Assembly (NCBI GenBank): GCA_964388085.1
Contig: CAYLZW010000177.1
Location: forward strand, 1 to 12,274
Length of the DNA stretch: 12,274 bases
Source of the DNA: CAYLZW01 sp964388085
GTDB taxonomy: Bacteria > Myxococcota > UBA727 > CAYLZW01
Direction of reading: 5' to 3'
Shown here: positions 1-7,057 of the stretch, piece after piece
Position numbering within the stretch: the first letter of the stretch is position 1
Layout: every line of letters starts with the position of its first letter
Position numbers and translations under genes: made by a program
Notes under the pieces: model-generated
What the model saw: only the letters and a program-made list of their open reading frames with translations
The model's database searches: none
What the model was told of the DNA's origin: nothing

Positions 1-141
1 CCCATCGTCGACATCAAGCCCTACATCCCCATGGTGGACGCGTTCTTCGGCGTCTCCATCGGCTGGCTGAAGGGCATCGAGCAAGCCTCGCTCGAGGGCG
101 CGCCCGTGCGCGACGAGCGAGCTCCCGACGAGGACGACTGA
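1..141 (+). CDS. C-terminal fragment of a TrmO/TsaA-family tRNA methyltransferase
   Basis: The open frame enters from the left edge and stops at TGA 139-141, leaving 46 residues. Near its start it reads IVDIKPYIPMVDAF, which matches the conserved DIKPY(I/L/V)P block near the C-terminus of TrmO (YaeB/TsaA, UPF0066). In characterised members this enzyme N6-methylates the threonylcarbamoyl-adenosine at position 37 of certain tRNAs, using SAM. The block is followed by a GWLKG stretch and an acidic, probably disordered tail (DERAPDEDD). The SAM-binding beta-barrel lies outside the window, so the call rests on one motif and its position. The gene converges on lgt, with a hairpin between the two stops. 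Confidence 0.65.
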   Translation, partial: PIVDIKPYIPMVDAFFGVSIGWLKGIEQASLEGAPVRDERAPDEDD

Positions 142-142
142 G

Positions 143-160
143 GCCGAGCGTGTGCTCGGC
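143..160. terminator. Hairpin between convergent trmO-like and lgt genes
   Basis: GCCGAGC (143-149) and GCTCGGC (154-160) form a perfect 7-bp stem with a 4-nt GTGT loop. It begins one base after the trmO-like stop codon and lies 28 bases from the lgt stop. No T-run follows on either strand, which is common for hairpins in GC-rich genomes. Its place between two convergent stops suits a bidirectional terminator; efficiency cannot be judged from sequence. Confidence 0.55.
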
Positions 161-188
161 GCCGCCCTCCGGTGTCCTCGAGCAAGCG

Positions 189-1121
189 CTACGCGACGGG
201 CTCGGTGGCGACCTTCGTCATGCCGCGCTGGCGCAGGTAGACGATCATGGCGAGCGAGCCGGCCGCGACGATGATGGAGATGAACTGGCTCGTCGAGACC
301 ACGCCGTCGATGATGTAGCCGCGCTCCGCGTCGCCGCGGAAGATCTCGAGCGTCGAGCGCAGCATCGAGTAGAGCATGAAGTACATGAGCACCACCTGCC
401 CGTGGAACCACTTGCGCGGACGCAGGTAGAGCAGGAGCAGGAACACGCAGGCCTCGCCGATGGACTCCGCGATCTGCGAGGGGAACAGCGGCACCGTATG
501 GCCGGTGTCCCGCATCAAGGCCGCCACCTCGGCGGACGACGTCTGCAGCAGGCTGCCGTAGGCGAGGCTGCCTTCGGGGAAGCGCGCGGCGAAGGGGATG
601 TCGCTGACGGCGACGCCCGCGTCCATGTGGTACATGGCGTCGCCCCAGCAGCAGCCCGCGGCGATGCAGCCGAAGCGGCCGAACACGTGCGCGAGCGGGA
701 GGCCGACGACGGCGAGGTCGCCGAACTTGAGCGTCTGGCGCAGGTCCATGCCGCGCGTGCGGCAGAACCACAAGAAGGCGAGCAGGCCGCCGAGCGCGGC
801 GCCGTAGAACACGAGCCCGCCCTTCCACACGACGAGCACGCTCGGCAGCGAGAAGGTGGTGCCGAACACCGTGACCTGGTCCCAGAAGCGCTCGACGAAG
901 TACTCGCGCCAGTTGACGATGATGAACACGACGCGCGCGCCGACGAGGCCGCCCACGAGGGCCCAGAAGGCGACGTCGAGCACTTCGTCCTCGAGCTCAC
1001 CGATGCGCTGGGCCTGGCGGTAGGCGACGAACATCGCGAGCAAGAAGCCCGAGACGATCATGACCCCGTAGGTGTGCAGCGGCAGGTCGAGGCCAGGGAT
1101 GCGGAAGAGAACGGGATGCAC
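189..1121 (-). CDS. lgt: Prolipoprotein diacylglyceryl transferase Lgt
   Basis: Lgt is an inner-membrane enzyme that transfers diacylglycerol from phosphatidylglycerol to the lipobox cysteine of prolipoproteins, the first step of lipoprotein maturation. The 310-residue protein has several hydrophobic segments (about 15-35, 50-70, 98-120, 133-157, 222-232, 242-254, 278-296). Visible family motifs are LHTYG (15-19), GARVVF (61-66), WKGGLVFYGAALGG (99-112), GRFGC (148-152), PSQIAE (214-219) and LRSTLEIFRGD (254-264), which carries the Arg/Glu/Arg of the usual R..vE..R block. Two positions differ from E. coli: the essential His of the GxxFHGG motif is Tyr106, and the usual GN..NGE block reads GCIAAGCC. 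I chose GTG 1121 because an AGAGGA Shine-Dalgarno lies 5 nt upstream and HPVLFRIPGL is the usual N-terminus; the frame stays open to 1208 but that extension looks non-coding. It is divergent from the phosphatase gene. Confidence 0.93.
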   Translation of the reverse strand: MHPVLFRIPGLDLPLHTYGVMIVSGFLLAMFVAYRQAQRIGELEDEVLDVAFWALVGGLVGARVVFIIVNWREYFVERFWDQVTVFGTTFSLPSVLVVWKGGLVFYGAALGGLLAFLWFCRTRGMDLRQTLKFGDLAVVGLPLAHVFGRFGCIAAGCCWGDAMYHMDAGVAVSDIPFAARFPEGSLAYGSLLQTSSAEVAALMRDTGHTVPLFPSQIAESIGEACVFLLLLYLRPRKWFHGQVVLMYFMLYSMLRSTLEIFRGDAERGYIIDGVVSTSQFISIIVAAGSLAMIVYLRQRGMTKVATEPVA

Positions 1122-1126
1122 GGCAT

Positions 1127-1134
1127 TCCTCTTT
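1127..1134 (-). promoter_or_regulatory. Shine-Dalgarno that sets the GTG start of lgt
   Basis: Read on the minus strand this is AAAGAGGA, followed by five bases (ATGCC) and then GTG at 1121. The nearby ATG is out of frame with lgt, so the GTG is the only start at good spacing that gives the family's normal N-terminus. Confidence 0.7.
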
Positions 1135-1265
1135 GGCTGTCGGTCGCGAACCGTCTGGCGACGCGCCCCGCCGGCATCGCCTCCGGTAGCACAGGGTCCG
1201 CGCGACACAACCTAGGGACCCCGAGGCGGCGCCGCCGCAAGCCGAGCGGCACTTTTGACGACGAA

Positions 1266-1290
1266 TCCGCCGCTCACGGACTGCGGCGGA
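1266..1290. repeat. Perfect inverted repeat upstream of the pseudokinase-PP2C gene
   Basis: TCCGCCGC (1266-1273) and GCGGCGGA (1283-1290) are exact reverse complements separated by nine bases. The repeat lies in the divergent gap between lgt and the phosphatase gene, 39 nt before the ATG. It could be an operator or a 5'-leader hairpin. GC-rich trinucleotide runs produce such repeats by chance fairly easily, so function is unproven. Confidence 0.4.
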
Positions 1291-1329
1291 GCGGCGGGCG
1301 GTGTTAGGTTCGGGAAGGAGGCGCCGTGC

Positions 1330-3675
1330 ATGGTGAATAAACCGGCCGAGAGCCAGACGTCGTCGGGCGAAGGGCCGGCCGATCGAGCGAGGGAAGATCT
1401 CCCGTCGCCGAGGGCCCTCCACGGCGTCGGGCACGGGCGTCCCGAGGGCGTGGAGCTGTTCACGTCGCCTCCCGTCACGTCGCCTCCCGTCGCGTCGCCT
1501 CCCGTCGCGTCACCTCCCGTCACGTCACCTCCCATCGCGTCACCGGCGCCCGTCGCGGTGGTGGCCAGCCTACCTGCACCTACATCGGCTCCCGCGCCGG
1601 CCCCCGTCGCCATGCCGGACCCGCCGCTGCCCGCCGCGTTCGCGCCGCCGGACATTCCCGGCATGCGCCGAGAGGTGACCAAGCCCCTCGACGGGCTCGC
1701 CGAGAGCGCGCGGGAGCAATACCGCCAGAGCGAGGAGGGCGCGGCGCTCGAGATGCCGGCCGCGGACGAGCCCTCGGGGGAGGCGTCCGGCGCCGCCGAG
1801 GGGCTGTTCGGCGACGAGCCGGAGCTGCCGCCCTTCGCAGCGGGCCACCTGCACCTCGACGACGACGAGGCCGAGCCCGATCCGCTGAGCGAGAAGACGG
1901 TCGACATCGATCTGCCGCGCCTGTTGCTGCAGCAGCAGGACGGCTCCATCTCGACGGACGAGTCCGCCACCGTCGAGGGCGCCCCGCTGCTCGACTCGCA
2001 CACGGACATGGCGGCCAAGCCTCCGGCCGCGGGCGAGCTGCTCGCGGGCGATGACGGCACGAGCATCCGCCTCGAGGCGCCGCTCGGTGATCAGCGCGGC
2101 AGCGTGTTCTTCCGAGCCCGCGTCGACGAGGACGAGCAGGCCTACACCGCCGTGTGGACGCCCGATCCTCCGCCCGAGCCGCCCTGGTCGCACATGCCCG
2201 ATCCGCGCGTGGTGCGCCCGCGCACGCGCGCCACCCTCGAGGGCGCCGCCGTGCGCGTGTTCGAGCGGCCCAAGGGCAACACCGTCATCGACTACCTCTC
2301 CGACGGGGACCGCTTCCTGCCCGCCATGGCCGCGCTCGAGCTCGGCATCGAGCTGGCCGAGATCCTCGAGAGCCTCCACGGCGCCGGCCAGTACGTCTAC
2401 GACCTCGACCCGAGCCAGATCGTCATCGAGCGCGGCGGTCGCGTGCGCCTGTACGCCATCAACGGCTTCACGACGCATGGCCGCACCTCGCCGCAGGTGG
2501 GCGTGTTCGCGGCCCCCGAGGTGCGGCGCCGGCTCAGCTACCTCATCGGCGCGCACTCGGACGTGTACGCCGTGGCGCTCATGGTCTACGCGCTGCTCGC
2601 GCGCCGCTCGCCCCTCGACCAGGAGCTCGACGCCGGGCTGCTCGTGAACCCGCGCGTGTTCCGCCCCGAGTGTCCGCTCGGCATCTGGCCCTACCTCTCG
2701 CCCTGCCTCGCGGCGGTGCCCTCTCGTCGCGTCGGGCACGCGCGCGGCCTGCGCCAGCAGCTCGAGCTCGCGCGCGGCCGCCTGCTGCAGGAGTCGCGCG
2801 CGGCCGAGAACCCCGAGCCCATCGTCCTCGAGGCCTGGGCCGAGCTACACACCGGGCTCGGCAAGGCTCGTCGCGGCGCCGCCCAGCAGGACCGCGCGCT
2901 CGCCGTCACCGACGACGAGGGGCGGGTCGGCCTCTACCTCATCTCGGACGGCGTCTCGCGCTCGCGCTTCGGGGACGGCGCCTACGCGGCCGAGCAGGTC
3001 GAGACCGCCGCGCTGCAGCGCTGGGAGGCCCTCGAGAAGGCCGGACCAGCGGGCCTCGCGCTCAGCCACCCGCAGCGCATCGACGTGCTGCGCCAGATCG
3101 CGCGCACGGCGGGCAAGCGCATCTCGAGCGAGGTGAACACGCGGCACGCGCCCATGGCGAACGAGCCGAACCAGGTCATGAGCGCCACGCTGGCGGCGGG
3201 CTTCATCGTCGACGGGGAGGCGACGGTGGCGAACCTCGGCGACTCGCGCGCCTACCTCGTGCGCGAGGGCACCATCGAGCGCATCAGCATCGACCACGAC
3301 AGGGCCACCGACGCCCTGCGCATGGGGCTGACCTTCAAGGAGGCCGCCGAGGTGCGCATGGGGGCGGCGCTCACGCGCGTGGTCGGCCGCGTCATCATCG
3401 ACGAGGAGGGCAGCTCCCGTCCGGACCCCTTCGATCCCGAGGTCTTCCGCGTGCGCCTGTTGCCGGGCGATCGCTTGCTGCTCTGTTCCGACGGCGTCAC
3501 CGACTTCGCCGCCGGCCCCGGCGCGAGCCAGGCGGAGGCCGAGGCGCGCATGCTCGAGTGCGTGCTCGAGTACGAAGATCCCGCGCGCGCGGCCTACGAG
3601 CTGGTCGTGCTGGCGAACCGCGCGGGCGGCTATGACAACATCTCCTGTGTGGTCATCGCCGCCCATCCGGGGTAG
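1330..3675 (+). CDS. Pseudokinase fused to a PP2C-family Ser/Thr phosphatase
   Basis: The 781-residue protein has three parts. Residues 1 to about 290 are low-complexity and acidic or proline-rich, with a five-residue [T/A]SPP[V/I] repeat (45-69). Residues about 300-480 read like the C-lobe of a Hanks-type kinase: VYDLDPSQI (356-364) in place of HRDLKPENI, YAINGF (375-380) where the DFG block should be, APE (395-397) and SDVYAVALMVYALL after it. The catalytic-loop Lys is Asp360, its Asn is Gln363, and the DFG Asp is Asn378. I see no VAIK-type Lys, so it is probably a pseudokinase. Residues about 505-781 are PP2C with metal-site motifs QQD (519-521), DGVS (540-543), GDSRAYL (637-643), SDGVTD (720-725) and YDNIS (768-772), so the phosphatase should be active. 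ATG 1330 has AAGGAGG eight bases upstream. No membrane segment is seen, so it is probably cytosolic. The cupin and pdxA follow closely. The substrate is unknown. Confidence 0.85.
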   Translation: MVNKPAESQTSSGEGPADRAREDLPSPRALHGVGHGRPEGVELFTSPPVTSPPVASPPVASPPVTSPPIASPAPVAVVASLPAPTSAPAPAPVAMPDPPLPAAFAPPDIPGMRREVTKPLDGLAESAREQYRQSEEGAALEMPAADEPSGEASGAAEGLFGDEPELPPFAAGHLHLDDDEAEPDPLSEKTVDIDLPRLLLQQQDGSISTDESATVEGAPLLDSHTDMAAKPPAAGELLAGDDGTSIRLEAPLGDQRGSVFFRARVDEDEQAYTAVWTPDPPPEPPWSHMPDPRVVRPRTRATLEGAAVRVFERPKGNTVIDYLSDGDRFLPAMAALELGIELAEILESLHGAGQYVYDLDPSQIVIERGGRVRLYAINGFTTHGRTSPQVGVFAAPEVRRRLSYLIGAHSDVYAVALMVYALLARRSPLDQELDAGLLVNPRVFRPECPLGIWPYLSPCLAAVPSRRVGHARGLRQQLELARGRLLQESRAAENPEPIVLEAWAELHTGLGKARRGAAQQDRALAVTDDEGRVGLYLISDGVSRSRFGDGAYAAEQVETAALQRWEALEKAGPAGLALSHPQRIDVLRQIARTAGKRISSEVNTRHAPMANEPNQVMSATLAAGFIVDGEATVANLGDSRAYLVREGTIERISIDHDRATDALRMGLTFKEAAEVRMGAALTRVVGRVIIDEEGSSRPDPFDPEVFRVRLLPGDRLLLCSDGVTDFAAGPGASQAEAEARMLECVLEYEDPARAAYELVVLANRAGGYDNISCVVIAAHPG
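1462..1545 (+). repeat. 15-nt coding tandem repeat ([T/A]SPP[V/I])
   Basis: Five units of 15 nt (first unit ACGTCGCCTCCCGTC) plus a partial sixth run in frame through the N-terminal linker of the phosphatase gene. Units differ by one to three bases (ACG/GCG, TCG/TCA, GTC/ATC). Because the unit is a multiple of three, gain or loss of copies keeps the frame and only changes the length of a proline-rich linker. Confidence 0.9.
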
Positions 3676-3702
3676 GTGAAGCAGACCGAAATGGAGCCTC
3701 CT

Positions 3703-4041
3703 GTGACGCTGTCCTTCTCGATGCCCCCCGACGAAGCCTTCATGGAGCTGCCCGGCATGCGCGGGCTGCGGCTCGCGCGCATCGGCCAGGCCGACGGCAA
3801 GACCCTCGAGGTCATCGAGGGCGTCAAAGGCGTGGTCATCCCCATGCTGCGGCATCCCGGCGGCGAGAAGGGCCGCATGCTCTCGGGCAAGCTGCGCATC
3901 GTCGTCGACGGCACGGCCCGCGTCGTCGAGCAGGGAGAGACCTGGGAGGTGCCGGCCGACGTCGAGCAGGGCCCGCACATGTTCCTCGACGACAGCCGCG
4001 TGGTGATCCTGCGCGAGGGCAAGAGCGCCTACGACGAGTGA
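3703..4041 (+). CDS. Small single-domain cupin protein, possibly metal-binding
   Basis: The protein is 112 residues from GTG 3703. I chose that start because GGAG (3693-3696) lies six bases upstream; GTG 3676 (directly after the phosphatase TAG) and ATG 3691 are in-frame alternatives adding nine or four residues. It shows a cupin fold signature. Motif 1 reads G43-x5-L49-x-H51-x3-E55-x6-G62, so the first His of the usual HxH is Leu. Motif 2 has G78-x5-P84 and then H92. Three of the four usual metal ligands (H51, E55, H92) are kept. Cupins of this size include small-molecule binders, dioxygenases and regulators; nothing here picks one. It sits between the PP2C fusion and pdxA with seven bases to pdxA, so it is probably co-transcribed. 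Confidence 0.75.
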   Translation: MTLSFSMPPDEAFMELPGMRGLRLARIGQADGKTLEVIEGVKGVVIPMLRHPGGEKGRMLSGKLRIVVDGTARVVEQGETWEVPADVEQGPHMFLDDSRVVILREGKSAYDE

Positions 4042-4048
4042 CGTCGGT

Positions 4049-5101
4049 ATGAGCGCCACCGTCCGCATCGCGCTCACCCCCGGCTGCCCGGCCGGCATCG
4101 GACCCGAGGTGGTCGCCGGCGCCCTCGCGCGCGCCGAGCTCGACGACGAGAGCGTTCGCTGTCAGTTCCTCGGACCGGCCGGACTGCTCCTGCGCGGCGC
4201 CGCCCTGCTCGGCATCGACGCCAAGGAGCTGCCCGGGAGCGTCCCGCTCGTGCGTCTCTCGTGGCAGGGCCGCGCGCGCGACGTCGAGTGCCAGGCACAG
4301 CGCGAGCTCTCGACGCTGCTGCCGCGGCTCGCGCAGACAGCGGGCCCCTACGGTCCGCCCGACGAGGCCGCGCTGCGCTTTCAGCGAGACGCGCTCGTGT
4401 CCGCCGCGCGTCTCGCGAAGGCCGGCGAGGTGCAGGCCATCGTCACGGGGCCCGTGCGTAAGCGCGCGCTCACGAGCGACGCGGGCGGCACCTTCCCGGG
4501 GCAGACCGAGCTGCTGCACCACCACCTCGCGGCCGACGACGACGAGCCGCTCATGTGCTTCACCGGCGGACCCTTCGTGCTCGGGCTCGCCACCGTGCAC
4601 GTGCCCCTGCGTGAGGTGACGACGCGGCTCACGAAGGCGCGCGTGCGCCTCTGCCTCGAGCGGCTCACCGCCGCCAGCCGTCGGGTGATGTCGGTCGAAG
4701 AGCCGCGCATCGTCGTGCTCGGCGTGAACCCGCACGCGGGCGAGGGCGGGCTGCTCGGCGACGACGAGGCGCGGGTGCTCGAGCCCGTGCTCTCGGAGGC
4801 GCGCGCGCGCGGTGTCGTCGTCGACGGGCCGCTGCCGGCGGATGGCTTCTTCGCGAGCCTCAAGCGCCGGACGCCCGACGCCATGCCGCACGGCGTGCTC
4901 GCCATGCACCACGATCAGGGCCTGGCGCCGTACAAGCTGCTCGCCGCCGGCCAGGGCGTGAACCTCACCTGGGGCCTCACGGTGCCGCGCACGAGCCCCG
5001 ACCACGGCACCGCCGACGACATCGCGGGCCAGGGCCTGGCGGACCCATCGTCCACCATCGCGGCGCTCGAGCTGGCCGCCCGCCTCGCGCTCGGCGCCTG
5101 A
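4049..5101 (+). CDS. pdxA: 4-hydroxythreonine-4-phosphate dehydrogenase PdxA
   Basis: PdxA oxidises 4-phosphooxy-L-threonine with NAD(P)+, and the product decarboxylates to the amino-ketone that PdxJ uses for pyridoxine 5'-phosphate (deoxyxylulose-dependent B6 pathway; cytosolic dimer). The 350-residue length is close to the E. coli enzyme. Motifs run in family order: TPGCPAGIGPEVV near the N-terminus, TGPVRKRAL, GQTE (151-154), TVHVPL with His184, NPHAGEGG with His229, MHHDQG with His288, then APYK, GVNLTWGL and PRTSPDHGTADDIAG. The three His metal ligands and the Lys/Asn/Arg substrate contacts are present. One oddity is Gln152, where the family motif is normally GHTE; that His contacts substrate in E. 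coli PdxA. The ATG lies eight bases after the cupin stop and has only a weak Shine-Dalgarno, so translation may be coupled. Paralogous PdxA2-type dehydrogenases acting on other phosphorylated acids remain possible. Confidence 0.9.
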   Translation: MSATVRIALTPGCPAGIGPEVVAGALARAELDDESVRCQFLGPAGLLLRGAALLGIDAKELPGSVPLVRLSWQGRARDVECQAQRELSTLLPRLAQTAGPYGPPDEAALRFQRDALVSAARLAKAGEVQAIVTGPVRKRALTSDAGGTFPGQTELLHHHLAADDDEPLMCFTGGPFVLGLATVHVPLREVTTRLTKARVRLCLERLTAASRRVMSVEEPRIVVLGVNPHAGEGGLLGDDEARVLEPVLSEARARGVVVDGPLPADGFFASLKRRTPDAMPHGVLAMHHDQGLAPYKLLAAGQGVNLTWGLTVPRTSPDHGTADDIAGQGLADPSSTIAALELAARLALGA

Positions 5102-5284
5102 CGCCCTGGCCGTCCGAGACAATCAGCAGGCCCTCTGCCGCGGCGCGCTGGCGACCACAGCGGCAACGAATTCGCCCAAATAGAGGCACGCGCGAAGGCT
5201 CGACGATTCAATGATTGCCCTCCGCGGGCGTTGACTGCTATTCCGTGCCCTCGACCGCGTCACCGCTGCTATGGCGAGGGCGCG

Positions 5285-5304
5285 CCGCGCGACAATCCGC
5301 GCGG
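5285..5304 (+). repeat. Inverted repeat touching the halogenase Shine-Dalgarno
   Basis: CCGCGC (5285-5290) and GCGCGG (5299-5304) pair perfectly around an eight-base loop. The right arm runs into the G-rich tract whose GGAG (5308-5311) is the ribosome binding site for ATG 5318. A leader hairpin here could affect ribosome access. The rest of the 5102-5317 gap shows no convincing terminator for pdxA and no clear -10/-35 pair. Confidence 0.35.
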
Positions 5305-5317
5305 GGGGGAGACCACG

Positions 5318-7057
5318 ATGAAGCACTTCGATGTCGCCATCACGGGCGGTGGACCCGCGGGTGCCACGCTGGCCGCGCTCTTGGCCAAGAAGACCTCGCT
5401 GCGCGTGGCGCTGTTCGAGAAGGACAAGTTCCCGCGCGACCACATCGGCGAGTCCTTCTCGCACCGCATCGTCGGGGTGCTGCAAGAGAGCGGCGCGCTC
5501 GAGAAGATCCTCGCCAGCGACTGTTGGGTCCGTAAATACGGCGGCTTCTATGCGTGGAACCCCGAGCGCCCGGCCGCGACCTTCTTCGATCATCACGTCT
5601 GGCAGAAGGACGGCGTCCATCGCTGGTCCATGCACGTCAATCGAGCCGAGTTCGATCAGATCCTCCTCGAGCACGCGCGCTCGCTCGGTGTGCTGGTCTA
5701 CGACGAGACCGAGGTCGTCTCCGTGCACGGCGCGGAGGGCGGCGGGCATCAGGTGCGGCTCTCGACGGGAGAGGCGATCACGGCCGCGATCTTCGTCGAG
5801 GCCGCCGGGCGCCAATGCACCTTCGTCTCGGACCAGAAGAAGCAGTGGCTGTCCCGCTTCAAGAACGTCGCCGTGTGGACGCATTTCCTCGGCGCGAAGC
5901 CGGCGCAGTCGCTGCCCGGTGACTGGAACCCCTTCCGCGAGCAGAACCTCTCCGCCATCGGCAGCTTCGCGTACCGCGACGGCTGGTGCTGGTTCATTCC
6001 CGTCAAGCGCTGGGTCGACGGCGAGCGCGTCGAGACCACCTCGATCGGGCTCATCACGGACGGGGAGGCCCTGCGCACCGCCCAAGGCGACCTGCGCGAC
6101 GCGGGCACCTTCCTCCGGCACATCCGCCAGGTGCCGCTGCTGGCCGATCTGATCGAGGACGTCACCCCGCTCGACGACCGCCTGCACGTCGCCACCAACT
6201 ATTCGATGATCAGCGACGCCATGTGCAACGTCGACGAGCGTTGGGTTCGGCTCGGTGACTCCGCCTACTTCGTCGACCCGCTGTTCTCGTCGGGCGTCGC
6301 CTTCGCGCTCTTGCACGCGCAGGCGGCCTGCTTGCTGATCAAGAGCACCCTCGAGGGCAAGTACGACGAGCGCGGGGTGCGCGAGCTGTGGGCCGACTAC
6401 GACACGAGCCTGCAGCGCGTGGCGCGCTCGTTCTCCATCGGCATCGACCACTGGTACCACGCCATCTCCGAGCGCCACCCGGAGAGCACCTACTGGAAGC
6501 GGCGCAGCGGTGAGCAGAGCTTCTTGATTGATCACGCCGATTTCCAGTCGCTGGTCGACACCGACCTCGCCATTCCGCCCGACCTGAAGGCGGTGCTCGG
6601 CCAGGGCGTCGGCCGGGGCAGCCCGCTCGACAAGGTCAGCGGGGCCATCGCGTCCGGCTTGCCGAGCGCGAATGATCCGCTGCAGCTCTCGTCGTCGACC
6701 GAGCTCGTGGGCGGCCTCTCGCTCGGCGTCGGCGGCGCGCGCGGCAGCCCCTTCCCGGGCGAGCCCGAGCAGGTCACGGCGTCTTTCTGGCAGGATCCGC
6801 TGAAAAACGGCGATAGCCTCCGCTCGCATTGCGAAGAGCCCGTGCGCTGCCTCTATTTCCGCTCCGGCGACGTCACCGTCAAGGCGCAGGACACGCCCGC
6901 CACGCGGGAGCTGCGCGAGACCCTGGCGCGCGGCGAGCTCAGCTTCGCCGAGGCGCACGAGTGCCTGGCGGCGCCGGAGCTGCGGCTCCTCGTGGATCTC
7001 ATTCGTGCGGGGCTCGTGGCGGGGCAGCCTACCCGTGATCCCGCAGCGACGCGGTGA
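5318..7057 (+). CDS. FAD-dependent halogenase-like enzyme (tryptophan-halogenase superfamily)
   Basis: The 579-residue protein begins with a Rossmann FAD site, VAITGGGPAGATLA (6-19), followed by FPRDHIGES (38-46). It then has Lys73 in VRKYGGFYAW, WCWFIP (223-228) and GDSAYFVDPLFSSG (313-326). WxWxIP is the fingerprint of flavin-dependent halogenases and FxxPxxSxG is a second motif reported for them. Lys73 is placed where halogenases keep the Lys that reacts with hypohalous acid, but that alignment is by eye. Such enzymes use FADH2 from a separate reductase, O2 and halide to halogenate aromatic or other electron-rich carbons; no reductase gene is in the window. Residues about 420-579 are a C-terminal extension I do not recognise, ending LLVDLIRAGLV. 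ATG 5318 has GGAG at six bases; the upstream in-frame stretch from 5231 looks non-coding. The nearest alternative is a related FAD monooxygenase or oxidase. It overlaps the convergent HATPase gene by 29 nt. Confidence 0.8.
   Translation: MKHFDVAITGGGPAGATLAALLAKKTSLRVALFEKDKFPRDHIGESFSHRIVGVLQESGALEKILASDCWVRKYGGFYAWNPERPAATFFDHHVWQKDGVHRWSMHVNRAEFDQILLEHARSLGVLVYDETEVVSVHGAEGGGHQVRLSTGEAITAAIFVEAAGRQCTFVSDQKKQWLSRFKNVAVWTHFLGAKPAQSLPGDWNPFREQNLSAIGSFAYRDGWCWFIPVKRWVDGERVETTSIGLITDGEALRTAQGDLRDAGTFLRHIRQVPLLADLIEDVTPLDDRLHVATNYSMISDAMCNVDERWVRLGDSAYFVDPLFSSGVAFALLHAQAACLLIKSTLEGKYDERGVRELWADYDTSLQRVARSFSIGIDHWYHAISERHPESTYWKRRSGEQSFLIDHADFQSLVDTDLAIPPDLKAVLGQGVGRGSPLDKVSGAIASGLPSANDPLQLSSSTELVGGLSLGVGGARGSPFPGEPEQVTASFWQDPLKNGDSLRSHCEEPVRCLYFRSGDVTVKAQDTPATRELRETLARGELSFAEAHECLAAPELRLLVDLIRAGLVAGQPTRDPAATR

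Noticed and set aside
2845..4098. Antisense frames under the phosphatase, cupin and pdxA genes
   Set aside because: They cross two real gene boundaries without any conserved motif and show the same His/Ala/Arg-rich shadow composition.
5231..5259. TTGACT as a -35 box for the halogenase-like gene
   Set aside because: No acceptable -10 hexamer lies 16-18 bases downstream.
5123..6958. Long open frame (611 codons) antisense to the halogenase-like gene
   Set aside because: The opposite strand has clear FAD and halogenase motifs; this frame has biased composition and no motif, as expected for antisense frames in GC-rich DNA.
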